64,000 nt of DNA, from NCBI GenBank assembly GCA_036554285.1, contig DATBNO010000016.1, positions 1-64,000 of the forward strand, given 5' to 3'. Of the stretch, positions 27,025 to 36,270 are shown piece by piece (positions within the stretch are counted from its first letter, which is position 1; the number at the start of each line of letters is the position of its first letter). The DNA comes from JADGGM01 sp025449955. Lineage in GTDB: Bacteria; Gemmatimonadota; Gemmatimonadetes; Gemmatimonadales; Gemmatimonadaceae. The translations under genes and the position numbers were made by a program. The notes beneath the pieces were generated by a model that was given only the letters and a program-made list of their open reading frames with translations, did not search any database and was not told the DNA's origin.

Positions 27025-27109
27025 GGGGCGCACCTCGTATTGCACCATATACGGAGTGCCGGTTGCGCGCGCAAGCACAACAACCGTGAACGACCGCGCG
27101 ACGTTCTAG

Positions 27110-27643
27110 CTACGACGGCAACTCGAGTTGCTTGGCGATTGTGGTCCAGCGCTCCACATACGCGATGCCGTTTTCGAGTCGCTCGATGACGACTTCAGCG
27201 TCCACGGCAATGGACGTTCCGTCGAGGCTAGTGGCGGTTGCTATCTGACGGCGCCCTTCGACTTCGAACGCGATCTCGCCGTTGACCGCGCCATCGATAG
27301 GTCGGGTGACGCGCGCGAGATGTCCCTGGAAAACGTAGCGCTCGTCAGGAACGTCGCGCGCTGCGCTCGGCACCGCCCAGCCTGCGATGACGCCGACCAT
27401 AGCGGCGCCTCCTGCCACAGCGGCTGCAGCAGCGATCGCAATCAACGCGCCCGGATGCAGGGAGGTGTACTTGGCGAGCGGGTAGCCGACGATGCCGAAC
27501 AGAACAGCAGCAGTACCGACCGTGGGGAGATTGAAATACTTCACCCATCGACCGCGCCGCTGCTCACGGTCGATGCCGGCGATCATGCTCACCACGCCGA
27601 GCACGAGGCCGAGAATGAAGACGGAGAGAAATAGTACGCGCAT
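27110..27643 (-). CDS. Membrane protein with a C-terminal beta domain (NfeD-like organisation)
   Basis: A 177-residue protein with about three hydrophobic segments in the first 95 residues (MRVLFLSVFILGLVLGVVSM; VGTAAVLFGIVGYPLA; an Ala/Gly-rich helix near 70-90). The polar C-terminal half, of about 80 residues, is strand-rich (YVFQGHLARVTRPIDGAVNG and so on) and resembles the OB-fold end of NfeD/YqiJ-type proteins. That assignment rests on topology and is tentative. It stands between two other minus-strand genes with gaps of 85 and 52 bases. Confidence 0.6.
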   Translation of the reverse strand: MRVLFLSVFILGLVLGVVSMIAGIDREQRRGRWVKYFNLPTVGTAAVLFGIVGYPLAKYTSLHPGALIAIAAAAAVAGGAAMVGVIAGWAVPSAARDVPDERYVFQGHLARVTRPIDGAVNGEIAFEVEGRRQIATATSLDGTSIAVDAEVVIERLENGIAYVERWTTIAKQLELPS

Positions 27644-27695
27644 GACGTGAGCCGAAGTTCAGGAATGTTAGCAGGGCGACACGGTGCGCGCGATG

Positions 27696-29567
27696 CTATG
27701 GCTGCGAACCCGAGCCTAGGCCGACGATATCGAGAAGGGCAAGGGCGTTCGTGGACGTGGCGAGCCCTTGGCGCAATTGATAGTCGAAATGCAACACGGG
27801 TGTGTCGCTGCTTCGGTCAATGGAATCGGCGAATGAAACACAACGGGCCGCCTTTTCGATTTCGCCGTCGGCAGCCAGAGACAGGTCGTGCGACGTGACG
27901 GCGCCAATTGCCCCAGCCGCGAGAAGATGGCCGATGACGATTCGCGCTGCAACGCGTCGCTCGGACGAGTTGGTACCGTGTAGCACTTCGTCGAACAGAT
28001 AGAGCACGGGCGGCTCGCCAGGCCCGCGCGCTCGCGCTGCGTCAACGACGCGCTTGAGCCGACGCAGCTCTGCCATGAAAAGCGACACGCCGTCGGCGAG
28101 TGAATCTTCGACGCGCATGCTGGTCTGTATGCGCACCGTGTGTGCTCGATAGCGCGTGGCGCAGACAGGGCCGCCAGCCTGCGCGAGGACGCAGTTGTCA
28201 CCAATGGCGCGAAGCAGCGTGCTTTTGCCCGACATGTTCGACCCGGTGATGAGGAGGAACGTGCCAGGCGGGCCTACCGTGACGTCATTGGCGATGCGTT
28301 GGGCGTCGGCGATCAGCGGATGCGCGAGGCCAACGGCCTCGAGCGTCACGGGATCATCCTCATGGATGTCGGGGAAGGTCCACTGCGGTTGATCGTGAGC
28401 GAGAGTCGAGAGTGCGACGAGCGCCTCGATCTCACCGAGTGTGCCAAGCCAGCCTCTGACATGGCGGCCTGCGGAGCGCTTCCACGCGTCGAACGCAACG
28501 CCGACGTGGAAGTCCCAGAGAAGAAGCCAATCGAGCGCGAAGTGCAGCATCGGCGAATAGCGAACCTCCGCCCAGGCTGCGATGCGCTCCACGCGGGCGA
28601 GGGCAGTGGCGGCGCCCGATCCCTCTTGGAGCCGCGCCGCCAACGACGCGAGCAACGGTGCCTCGAAGGCGCTGTTCGCCGCGAGGGCAAGCATGGCGCG
28701 ATGCGCGCCTAACGCAGCGAAGGAAATGCCTGGAATGGTTCCGCTGTTGCGTGCCTGCCGTCGAACGAGGGCGCGGAAGGCACGCGCCAAGGCGACAATG
28801 CCTAACCAATACGGATGGGCCAGCAAGCCCGTCGCCTGGACCAGACACGCGGCCACGATCATCGCGGTGAGTACGCGAGCAGACCAGACGAGTCCGCTGT
28901 GGCCGGTCAGTGTGGCTTCCGATTCGCCCCACTCGCAAAAGCGCTCGAGCGTCCGGGGACTCAACTCGCCGACGCCAATCGCGAGAACGCCAAGCTCGAC
29001 GCGGAGTTCGTCGCGCGCCGCCAGTTCTTGGACGGCACGTTGGCGCGCCGTGATCTCGGCGGCCGGCGGCGGTGGGCCGAGGAGCCAATCGACCAGCGTC
29101 GGGCGACCGGGAGCAGAGGATGCGACGTCGAGAAGTTGGAGCACGCTCGCGCTTCCGGCGATCGCCAAATCGGCAGCATACGGATGCTCGGCGATGTCGG
29201 TGGTCACCCGGGGCACCGGTATCGATGTCCAGTCGCGGGCGATACGCCGTACTGCGCGCTCGTGATAGACCCGCCGGTGGTCGAGCGCTGAGAACGCGGC
29301 GCGGTTGCGGCGATGGACTCCCACCAACATCACGAAAGCGCCGAGTGTCACGAAGAACGCGAGCCACCAGAGCCAGATCGCGGGCGGCGTCGTGGCGATG
29401 CCCCACACGATGGTGAGTGCGAAGAGGGCGAACGCGATCAAACGATAGCGTCCGATTCGCCGACCGGCTGCGGACAGCCGTGCGGCGGCTCGCGCGCTGT
29501 CCTGTGCGCACTCGCGGTGCCAATCGATGGGCGTCGCCAGGACCGTGTCGTTAGGCAAGTTAGTCAT
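27696..29567 (-). CDS. MutS-family ATPase with N-terminal membrane segments
   Basis: A 623-residue protein from the ATG at 29567. Two hydrophobic segments near residues 40-85 (LIAFALFALTIVWGIATT; IWLWWLAFFVTLGAFVMLVG) precede a helical lever/clamp region and a C-terminal MutS ATPase domain with Walker A TGSNMSGKSTLLRAIG, Walker B VLYLFDEVLHGT and the NSSER segment. It lacks the mismatch-recognition domain of MutS, so it belongs to the MutS-like group of unknown task, not to canonical mismatch repair. It is coupled to the upstream hydrolase gene by a 4-base overlap. Confidence 0.85.
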   Translation of the reverse strand: MTNLPNDTVLATPIDWHRECAQDSARAAARLSAAGRRIGRYRLIAFALFALTIVWGIATTPPAIWLWWLAFFVTLGAFVMLVGVHRRNRAAFSALDHRRVYHERAVRRIARDWTSIPVPRVTTDIAEHPYAADLAIAGSASVLQLLDVASSAPGRPTLVDWLLGPPPPAAEITARQRAVQELAARDELRVELGVLAIGVGELSPRTLERFCEWGESEATLTGHSGLVWSARVLTAMIVAACLVQATGLLAHPYWLGIVALARAFRALVRRQARNSGTIPGISFAALGAHRAMLALAANSAFEAPLLASLAARLQEGSGAATALARVERIAAWAEVRYSPMLHFALDWLLLWDFHVGVAFDAWKRSAGRHVRGWLGTLGEIEALVALSTLAHDQPQWTFPDIHEDDPVTLEAVGLAHPLIADAQRIANDVTVGPPGTFLLITGSNMSGKSTLLRAIGDNCVLAQAGGPVCATRYRAHTVRIQTSMRVEDSLADGVSLFMAELRRLKRVVDAARARGPGEPPVLYLFDEVLHGTNSSERRVAARIVIGHLLAAGAIGAVTSHDLSLAADGEIEKAARCVSFADSIDRSSDTPVLHFDYQLRQGLATSTNALALLDIVGLGSGSQP

Positions 29568-30607
29568 CGCGGCACGGCTCTGGCGGCCACCGCCGCGCCG
29601 AGAAACTCGCTCGCGCGCGCTTCGGCGTAGTAGGTTGGGCGCCACGGTGCGACGCCGGAGATGAATCCGACGTGACCACCCTTGGCTACGAACTCGACGT
29701 GCAGCGCAGCGTTCGACTGCGCGATGGTTCGGACCTCATCGAGCACGCACGCCGGTAGGAATGGATCGTCTCTCGCGTTGAGGAGCAGCGTGGGCACGCG
29801 GATTCGCGCCAGCCAATGAATCGAGCTGGACTTGTCATAGTAGTCTTTGGCGTCGCGAAAGCCGTTGATGGGCGCGGTCACCACATCGTCGAAGTCCCAC
29901 AGTGTCGTGGCGCGCGAAATCGCCGCGGTATCGAGAGACCCCGGGAACCGGGCTGCCTTACCAATCGCCTTCTTTCGCAGGCTTCTGAGAAAGTACGATT
30001 CGTAGAGGCGCGAGAATCCACGTTGCAAGTATCGGGAGCCAAGTGCCAGGTCGAAGGGGACCGAGATCGCGGCGGCGGCGGCGACCTGCGGCGGCGTTCG
30101 GTCGCCCGATTCGCCAAGCCACTTGAGCAGCACGTTTCCGCCAAGGGAGACGCCCGTTAGGACCAACGGCTGCTCGGGGTTGGCGTCGATCAACCTCCGC
30201 ACGACGAAATCGAGGTCGCCGGTTTCGCCCGAGTGATAGGACCGCAACAAACGGTTTGGCTCGTCGCCGCACGATCGGAAGATCAAAAGGTCAGCCGCCC
30301 ACTGCCGACGTCTCGCGGCAGCGAGAAGACCGCGCGCGTAGTGCGAACGCGCAGATCCCTCCAATCCGTGCAGGATCACCAGACGTGGCTGTCCGTCCAG
30401 GGCGCCGACGCGATGGAGTTCCACGAAATCGCCGTCTGGCGTGTCCCATCGCTCGCGTCGCGTCGGCACACGCTCGCGTGATCGCATCATCGTCGACCAG
30501 AGCGTTCGAAGATGGCGACCCGGTACCCACCATGCGGCGCGGTAGCGAAGCGGTGCGCTCACGCGGCTGAGCGCGAGATGTCGATCGTATAGATTCCGGT
30601 CACGCAC
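29564..30607 (-). CDS. YheT-type alpha/beta hydrolase
   Basis: 347 residues from a GTG at 30607. The N-terminal YRAAWWVPGRHLRTLWSTMM matches the start of YheT/UPF0017 proteins, so the start must lie above it. The fold has LVILHGLEGSARSHYARGLL, the nucleophile elbow GVSLGGN, an aspartate in LLLNARDDPFLP and a histidine in GGHVGF, a complete Ser-Asp-His set. Members hydrolyse esters, and related proteins act on lipids. The divergent ArsC-like gene starts only 26 bases away. It is followed with overlap by the MutS-like gene. Confidence 0.85.
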   Translation of the reverse strand: MRDRNLYDRHLALSRVSAPLRYRAAWWVPGRHLRTLWSTMMRSRERVPTRRERWDTPDGDFVELHRVGALDGQPRLVILHGLEGSARSHYARGLLAAARRRQWAADLLIFRSCGDEPNRLLRSYHSGETGDLDFVVRRLIDANPEQPLVLTGVSLGGNVLLKWLGESGDRTPPQVAAAAAISVPFDLALGSRYLQRGFSRLYESYFLRSLRKKAIGKAARFPGSLDTAAISRATTLWDFDDVVTAPINGFRDAKDYYDKSSSIHWLARIRVPTLLLNARDDPFLPACVLDEVRTIAQSNAALHVEFVAKGGHVGFISGVAPWRPTYYAEARASEFLGAAVAARAVPR

Positions 30608-30633
30608 ATATTCTCGCTCCCGGATAGGCGCCC

Positions 30634-30984
30634 ATGGAAGTGCAGATCTTCGGAACGCGCAAATGCGCGGAGACGCGAAAGGCGCAGCGGTTCTTCGCAG
30701 AGCGTCGTGTGCGGACGCACTTCGTCGATCTCGCCGAGCGCCCGGCATCGCGTGGAGAGCTCACGCGATTTGTCCAGCGATTCGGAGTTTCGTCGTTGGT
30801 CGACGAGGCATCACGCCGCTACGCCGACCTTGGACTTCGTACGGCTCGCTTGTCGGACGAACGATGGCTCTCGATGCTGACCGAAGAGCCGATGCTGCTT
30901 CGCACGCCGTTGGTGCGCTGTCAAACCCGGCTCACCGTGGGCCTCGCCGAGTCCGAATGGGCGTCATGGATTGCGAGCTCGTGA
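30634..30984 (+). CDS. ArsC/Spx-family protein
   Basis: A 116-residue thioredoxin-fold protein. It opens MEVQIFGTRKCAETRKAQRFF, with a single N-terminal cysteine in the position of the ArsC/Spx active-site cysteine but without the CxxC pair of redox-sensing Spx. The YADLGL and EEPMLLRTPLVR segments are the usual Spx/ArsC middle and loop. It might be a glutathione- or thioredoxin-coupled reductase, or a regulator; substrate unknown. It lies 22 bases upstream of the ABC-F gene and is probably cotranscribed. Confidence 0.8.
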   Translation: MEVQIFGTRKCAETRKAQRFFAERRVRTHFVDLAERPASRGELTRFVQRFGVSSLVDEASRRYADLGLRTARLSDERWLSMLTEEPMLLRTPLVRCQTRLTVGLAESEWASWIASS

Positions 30985-31006
30985 TCGACTGGGAGTCGAC
31001 GCGCCG

Positions 31007-32932
31007 ATGACGCAGATCTCGATGGCGTCGGTGGGGATCACGTTCGGAGCGGACAGGCTGCTTTCCGATGTGACCTTCACGGTTGGGGCCGGCGAACGTT
31101 GGGGAATCATCGGTCGCAACGGGACCGGGAAGACAAGTCTCTTCCGGCTGGTCATGGGTACGATGCAACCATCGACTGGTGCCGTGAGCCGCTCCGGCGG
31201 ACTGCGACTCGCACTCCTCGAGCAGCTCCGCGATTTCGGCGACGCGCGCACGGTTTGGGACGCGGCCTCCGCGCCGTTCGCATCTTTGATTGCGCTCGAG
31301 CGTTCGTTAGGCCAGCAGGCGGAGCGCATCGGCGAGCTCGCGGATCGAGTGACGGATGGCGTTCTCGACGCCTACGCCAGAGATCTCGAGCGCTTCGAGC
31401 ACGAAGGCGGATATACGTACACGTCGCGCGTGGATGCCGTGCTGCACGGCCTTGGCTTCGATCCGGAGCGTGCGCGCTCCCAGGCGGTGGAGACGCTGAG
31501 CGGCGGCGAGCGCGGGCGCGTCGCTCTGGCGCGACAGCTCGTGACACCCGCCGACGTCTTGCTGCTCGATGAGCCGACGAACCATCTCGACCTCGAGACG
31601 TCGTCGTGGCTCGAGTCGTATCTGCGCGACGCTGGTGAAACCGTCCTGCTCATCAGCCACGACCGCGCCTTTCTCGATGGCGTCGTCGATCACGTGCTGC
31701 ACCTGGAGGACGGGCGTGCGTTCTCCTACACGGGGAACTACCGCGCCTTTGTGCAGCAACGCGAGGAGCGGCGACTGACGCAGCAGCGCGCCTTCGCGCA
31801 GCAACAGCGGACCATTGCTAACGAAGAGGACTACATTCGCCGCAACATCGCCGGACAGAACAGCCGACAAGCGAAGGGCCGGCGCACGCGGCTGGAGCGC
31901 ATGCCGCGGTTGAGTGCGCCGCCGTCCGAAGAAGACGTGATGGCGTTCCGTCTGTCGGCGGGCGAGCGCGGCGGCGACCAGGTGATCGTTGCCGAGCGCG
32001 CGAAACTGGCACAAGGCGGTCGGACGCTCATCGACGACTTCACCGCGGCGGTGCGTCGCGGCGACGTCGTCGGCCTGGTGGGTGCGAATGGCGCGGGCAA
32101 GTCGTCGCTGCTGCGCGCGATGATGGGAGAAGCGTCGCTCGAGGGCGGGAGCGTCCGGTTAGGCGGGTCGATCTCGCCGGCATACTATCGGCAGGAGCTC
32201 ACGCAAGTTCCAATGGGGCGCTCGTTGATGGATGTGATCGAGACCTTGCGGCCGCACTGGGGACGGGGCGGGATCCTCAGCCATCTCGCGCGATTCGGCT
32301 TTACCGGAGACTCGGTCCAACGGAGCACGGACACGTTGTCGGGTGGCGAGCGAGCACGCTTGGCCCTCGCAATGCTGATGCTCGCGCACGCCAATTTGCT
32401 GCTGCTCGACGAGCCGACGAATCACCTGGACGTCGAGTCGATCGAGGCGTTGGAAGATGCGTTGTCGGCGTACGACGGTACCATCGTACTCGTGAGTCAC
32501 GATCGCGCGCTGCTGCGGAGTCTCGCGACGCGCCTCTGGTCGCTGCAGGATCTGCACATCACCGACTACGATGGCGGATTTGCCGATTGGGAGCAGTGGA
32601 CCTTGGAACGGAGCCGAGCGGCGGCGACTTCGAAAACGGCACCGAAGCGACCGACGCGAGAAGAGCGCCGGGAGGCGGCGTCCCGGGAGCAACGTCGCGC
32701 CGATGAACGCGCGAACCGGACAGCCCGCCGGGCTTTGGATGCAGCGGAGGCGGAAGTGATGCGTATCGATTCGCGCGTCGCCGAGCTCACATCGCTGCTC
32801 GAGGATCCGTCGTTGTACGGGTCATCGTCAGGTGTCGAGCGTGCGCGTGAGTTGAGCAGCGAGCTCGATCTCGCCAAGCGGGAGCTCGATGCCGCCGTCG
32901 GCCGATGGGAGGCGATGGCGAATGACGGTTAG
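31007..32932 (+). CDS. ABC-F family ATPase
   Basis: A 641-residue soluble protein with two ABC domains and no membrane part. Domain 1: Walker A GRNGTGKTS, signature LSGGERGRVAL, Walker B LLLDEPTNHLD. Domain 2: GANGAGKSS, LSGGERARLAL and LLLDEPTNHLD. The linker between them is the charged P-site-tRNA interaction motif, and a basic/coiled-coil C-terminal arm of about 90 residues follows, as in Uup/EttA relatives. ABC-F proteins act on the ribosome. The ATG at 31007 is preferred over one at 30971, which would overlap the ArsC-like gene. The stop TAG lies in a GTTAGGC motif. Confidence 0.93.
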   Translation: MTQISMASVGITFGADRLLSDVTFTVGAGERWGIIGRNGTGKTSLFRLVMGTMQPSTGAVSRSGGLRLALLEQLRDFGDARTVWDAASAPFASLIALERSLGQQAERIGELADRVTDGVLDAYARDLERFEHEGGYTYTSRVDAVLHGLGFDPERARSQAVETLSGGERGRVALARQLVTPADVLLLDEPTNHLDLETSSWLESYLRDAGETVLLISHDRAFLDGVVDHVLHLEDGRAFSYTGNYRAFVQQREERRLTQQRAFAQQQRTIANEEDYIRRNIAGQNSRQAKGRRTRLERMPRLSAPPSEEDVMAFRLSAGERGGDQVIVAERAKLAQGGRTLIDDFTAAVRRGDVVGLVGANGAGKSSLLRAMMGEASLEGGSVRLGGSISPAYYRQELTQVPMGRSLMDVIETLRPHWGRGGILSHLARFGFTGDSVQRSTDTLSGGERARLALAMLMLAHANLLLLDEPTNHLDVESIEALEDALSAYDGTIVLVSHDRALLRSLATRLWSLQDLHITDYDGGFADWEQWTLERSRAAATSKTAPKRPTREERREAASREQRRADERANRTARRALDAAEAEVMRIDSRVAELTSLLEDPSLYGSSSGVERARELSSELDLAKRELDAAVGRWEAMANDG

Positions 32933-32942
32933 GCAGGCCGCG

Positions 32943-33899
32943 TCAGAACTCGCCGATGAATCCGATTTCGGGTTCGAGCCGATAGCCGAATTTCTCGTGC
33001 ACCCGCTCTTGGGCCGTCGCGATCACCGCCCGCACGTCAGCGGCGGTCGCACGGCCGAGGTTCACGATGATGTTGGCGTGAAGGGTGGAAATCTGTGCGT
33101 CGCCGTGACGAAAGCCCTTGAGGCCGCATTGGTCGATCAAGCGTCCGGCGCCGACGCCTTCGATTTTCTTGAAGATCGAGCCGGCGCTCGGAAACCAATC
33201 CAGCCACGGATGTCGTGCGCCGCGCCAACTCAGGTTCTCTTCCATGACGCGATGCATGGTCGCCGGATCTCCAGCAACCAATCGCAACGATGCCGTTAGG
33301 ACGATGTCACGCCGATGGTGGAAAACGGTGTCGTCGTAGCCGAACTGAACGTACGACGCGTCGACGGTTCGCCGGGCGCCGTCTTCAGCGAGAATCTGAC
33401 ACGACTCGAACACCTCGGCGAGGAACATGGTGCGGTTGCGCTCCGGTGCGGGCGACAGGAAATGCAGATTCTGCCACACGGCGCCGCCTAACGAGCTCGG
33501 AATCCCGACGTAGTGCTCGAGACCTGACCAGCCCCGTCGCACCGACTCGAGAATCAGGTCGCGCATCACCGTTCCACTTTCGGCGGTGACGCGCCCGTCT
33601 TCGGACCAGTGCACGTGCGACGCGGCGTTCCGGATCACGAGGCCGCGGAATCCGCCATCCCCGATCAGGATGTTGGCCCCAAGGCCGAGTACGAACCATG
33701 GGATATCCGCCTCGCGGGCCGCCGCAACGATGGCAGCCAGCTCGTCGGCGCTTGCAACTTCGGCGTAGAGGTCCGCCCGTCCGCCGATCTTGAACGTCGT
33801 AAATGGTGCGAGCACCACGTCGGCGCGCAGACGTTCAGGCCCGAGGCACGGAGCCAGGCGAGCGGCTGCCTCCCGAGGCGGCGTCATGGAGCGGGTCAT
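32943..33899 (-). CDS. murB: UDP-N-acetylenolpyruvoylglucosamine reductase
   Basis: A 318-residue FAD enzyme that reduces UDP-GlcNAc-enolpyruvate to UDP-MurNAc in the cytosol. Visible marks: TTFKIGGRADLYAEV, LGLGANILIGDGGFRG, the catalytic serine in PSAGSIFKK, and the glutamate in LEPEIGFIG at the C-terminus. The GIPSSLGGAVWQN segment departs from the usual GIPGSVGGA form, and the loop after it is longer. The start at 33899 (MTRSM) is chosen over longer frames that run into hisIE. It is the last gene after hisA and hisIE. Confidence 0.92.
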   Translation of the reverse strand: MTRSMTPPREAAARLAPCLGPERLRADVVLAPFTTFKIGGRADLYAEVASADELAAIVAAAREADIPWFVLGLGANILIGDGGFRGLVIRNAASHVHWSEDGRVTAESGTVMRDLILESVRRGWSGLEHYVGIPSSLGGAVWQNLHFLSPAPERNRTMFLAEVFESCQILAEDGARRTVDASYVQFGYDDTVFHHRRDIVLTASLRLVAGDPATMHRVMEENLSWRGARHPWLDWFPSAGSIFKKIEGVGAGRLIDQCGLKGFRHGDAQISTLHANIIVNLGRATAADVRAVIATAQERVHEKFGYRLEPEIGFIGEF

Positions 33900-33954
33900 C
33901 GTCGAATCAAGAAACCAGGGTGGCGGACGGATCGCCAGTCTCCACGGCTTCGAT

Positions 33955-34560
33955 TCACTCGGCGAACGTGTGAGCACCAAGTGGACTCGACGCCGGTGCC
34001 GCGCGCTGGCCGAGCAGTCGCTGAACGTCGGCAAGCGATCCGCCGGCCGCGCAGAGCGCGACGAGCGTCCGGTACACGAGGTTGGTGACTTCGGCTGTGC
34101 CGGCGGTCACGTCGTCCCGCGCACACGCGGCGATGAGCGCGGCCGCTTCGTCGCCTAACTTCTGCAAGCGCGCGCGCGGCCCCTGGGCGTCGGCCGCGGT
34201 CGCGACAACGGCGCTCCCCTGCTCCGTCACGCGTGCGTCGTCCCCCTCCGGACCCGTGAAGCAGGATGACGCACCGGTGTGACACGTCGGTCCAGCAGGC
34301 ACCACGCGAGCCAACAGCGCGTCGCCATCGCAATCGCACGCCAGCGAAACGACGCGCTGACGGTTGGCGCCCGATGGGCGTCGTTGCCAGCGTCCATCCG
34401 CGCGTGCGTGATACTGCAATTCGCCGGTGGCGAGCGTTTCGACGATCGAGTCGCGATCCGCGCGCGCCACCATGAGCACGAGGCCGGTGCCCGCGTCCTG
34501 CGCCACCACCGTCACGTACCCGGCATCCTTGGAAAAATCGAGCTGTGACAGGTCGAACAT
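33955..34560 (-). CDS. hisI: Divergent bifunctional PR-AMP cyclohydrolase / PR-ATP pyrophosphohydrolase
   Basis: 201 residues from the ATG at 34560. The N-terminal part keeps the HisI zinc-site pattern CDCDGDALL and the CHTGASSCF cysteines. The usual YSRSR and KGETSG segments are altered to YHARADGRW and RRPSGANRQ. The C-terminal part resembles HisE (LQKLGDEAAALIAACARDD, then EVTNLVYRTLVAL), with the family's aspartate replaced by asparagine in the DLLYH-type motif. The two catalytic halves may be less efficient or specialised. It sits between hisA and murB. Confidence 0.8.
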   Translation of the reverse strand: MFDLSQLDFSKDAGYVTVVAQDAGTGLVLMVARADRDSIVETLATGELQYHARADGRWQRRPSGANRQRVVSLACDCDGDALLARVVPAGPTCHTGASSCFTGPEGDDARVTEQGSAVVATAADAQGPRARLQKLGDEAAALIAACARDDVTAGTAEVTNLVYRTLVALCAAGGSLADVQRLLGQRAAPASSPLGAHTFAE

Positions 34561-34632
34561 GATGGCTCCGCGCGCGTGGTGCGGGTGGTTGTCCAGCCTA
34601 ACGCTGAGGTCAGCAGACCGGCGTGCGTTCAA

Positions 34633-35349
34633 TCATCGCAGCGCAAACTCGTCCGCCAGCACGCGCGGGTCGAGTCGGCCGGTATAGAGTGCCCAACCCA
34701 CGATGGCCGCCGAGACGTCGCGCTCATCGAGGTCGCGCAGCTCGGACATCGTGGTGATGCCGCCGGCAGCGATCACCGGGTGGACCGACGCCTCCGTTAG
34801 ATCCTCCATGAGGAAGAGGTCGGTACCCTCGACCCACCGGTCACGCTGTGCGACAGTCACGATTACCGCCGCAACGGGTAACTCGTTCAAGTCTTCAACA
34901 ATGCTGAGGATGTCGCGCGGTAGCGCACGTCCGCGGTCTCGCGTAACGACGTGACGATCGCGTACGAGCGTCGCGACGGCAACGCGACCCGGACCCTGGC
35001 TCGCTACATCTTCGAGCCATTGCAGGTCCTCGATTGCGCGAGCACCGACCACGACCCGGTCCGCGCCCGCCTGCAGAAGACGATCCACGTCGGTGGTCGT
35101 GCGCACATCGCCGCTCACTTGGATCGCGGCGTCGACACGATGGAGCAATGTGTCGACGACGGGCGTGTTGTTGCCGCGACCCGCGGCATCATCCAGATCG
35201 GTGACGTGCAGTCTGCTGAAGCCCAGAGCGGTCCACGACATTGCGAGCTCGACTGGGTCAACGCGTTCGAGACGCCCGCCGCGGCGCAGGCCGCCCGCGG
35301 GCTGGACGCCGGCTCCGTCACGGATATCGATCGCTGGTATGACGATCAC
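34633..35349 (-). CDS. hisA: Phosphoribosylformimino-AICAR isomerase
   Basis: 238 residues from a GTG at 35349, with GAGAGG about nine bases upstream; this gives the family's normal length and start (IVIPAIDIRDG). The TIM-barrel marks are the N-terminal catalytic aspartate in PAIDIRDG, HVTDLDDAAG, and the phosphate-binding segments GDVRT and IAAGGI. The loop after the first strand (AGVQPAGGLRRGG) differs from the VRLYQGDY of classical HisA. It catalyses the Amadori isomerisation in histidine synthesis. The open frame extends well upstream without similarity. hisIE follows after 72 bases. Confidence 0.88.
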   Translation of the reverse strand: MIVIPAIDIRDGAGVQPAGGLRRGGRLERVDPVELAMSWTALGFSRLHVTDLDDAAGRGNNTPVVDTLLHRVDAAIQVSGDVRTTTDVDRLLQAGADRVVVGARAIEDLQWLEDVASQGPGRVAVATLVRDRHVVTRDRGRALPRDILSIVEDLNELPVAAVIVTVAQRDRWVEGTDLFLMEDLTEASVHPVIAAGGITTMSELRDLDERDVSAAIVGWALYTGRLDPRVLADEFALR

Positions 35350-35466
35350 GACAGAACGCCTCTCGATGTCCCAGCCACCAGAAAGCCGGCGATCGTTAGT
35401 CCTTGTGGATCGCTGTGGAACGCGCATCGCCCGTTCATCACATGCATTGTCGCAGCGTTCCCGCGT

Positions 35467-35503
35467 AAAAAACAGCGGCCCGTCCACGGTGTGAACGGGC
35501 CTC
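35467..35503 (-). terminator. Terminator downstream of the SufR-like gene
   Basis: Read on the minus strand, GGCCCGT pairs with ACGGGCC around an 11-base loop and runs into GCTG and a T-run (35472-35467). It separates the SufR-like gene from hisA. Confidence 0.8.
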
Positions 35504-35550
35504 GACGCTCGAACTGCTGGCGAGCGACGCTTACGGAAGTGCCGCACGTG

Positions 35551-36186
35551 CTAGTGGGCCGCGACCTCGAAGCAGCATTGGGGGCGGTCTCCGTGCTCGC
35601 AGCACTCGCGCACTGGGGCGCCGACCGCCTCGCTGAGCAGCGTTTCCACGGAGGCGCAAACCTCGGGATGACCGCGCACGGCCGCGCCGAGCGGACAGCC
35701 GAAGCCGCGGATGCGGAAGACACCGTCGTGCTCCTCGACGGCCGTTGCTCCTCCTAACTCCTCGAGCAGCGCGGCCGCCCGATCGACGCGCTCACGTCGC
35801 GTGCCGCTGGTGCGGGGGTTCTCTTCCGCGAGCCTCTTGCCCACCGATTGCATCAGGGCTTCGAGCTCGGTGTGACTCATCCGCTCGGCGAGAACATCGA
35901 GCAAACGAGCGAACACAACGACGTACGCTCGCGAGAGAAGCTGATTGGTCTCGTCGGTGACTCGATATGTATGCGCCGGCTTCCCGACAGACCCTCGTTT
36001 CGGCGCATCCTGTTCGACGAGGCCGTCACGCTCCAGAGAAGCCAGGTGCGCCCTGACGGCATTGTCGGTGAGGTGCAGAGCTCGAGCGATCTGGTCGACC
36101 GTGAGCGCGGCGCGTCTGAGGAGCCCGACGATACGTCCGCGTGTGCTGGCGTAAAACTTACGATTCCAACGGGTTACGCTATTCAT
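35551..36186 (-). CDS. SufR-like winged-helix regulator with cysteine cluster
   Basis: 211 residues from the ATG at 36186. The N-terminal winged helix is ASTRGRIVGLLRRAALTVDQIARAL followed by TDNAVRAHLASLERDGLV. The C-terminal part has CPLG, a cysteine 12 residues later in PEVCAS, then ECCEHGDRPQCCFEV, like the 4Fe-4S ligands of SufR-type repressors. It may sense Fe-S or redox state. A 13-bp palindrome in the divergent intergenic region (36258-36270) is the likely operator. A terminator follows the gene. Confidence 0.82.
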   Translation of the reverse strand: MNSVTRWNRKFYASTRGRIVGLLRRAALTVDQIARALHLTDNAVRAHLASLERDGLVEQDAPKRGSVGKPAHTYRVTDETNQLLSRAYVVVFARLLDVLAERMSHTELEALMQSVGKRLAEENPRTSGTRRERVDRAAALLEELGGATAVEEHDGVFRIRGFGCPLGAAVRGHPEVCASVETLLSEAVGAPVRECCEHGDRPQCCFEVAAH

Positions 36187-36257
36187 CTGTGCGGTCCTTG
36201 TCGTATCGGACAGGATAACAGGAAGCACCACGAAATACAATATCTACACGATTTGAT

Positions 36258-36270
36258 TGACAAATTGTCA
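36258..36270. promoter_or_regulatory. Palindromic operator candidate, SufR-like / DUF4142 intergenic region
   Basis: TGACAAATTGTCA, a perfect inverted repeat (6-bp arms, 1-base centre) in an AT-rich gap between two divergent genes. It overlaps a TTGACA hexamer (36257-36262) that could be a -35 element toward the plus-strand gene. Operator function is inference. Confidence 0.5.

Noticed and set aside
28432..29523. Long minus-strand open frame of 363 codons inside the MutS-like gene
   Set aside because: Arg/Pro/His-rich shadow translation in another frame of the same strand; no motif and full overlap with a clear gene.
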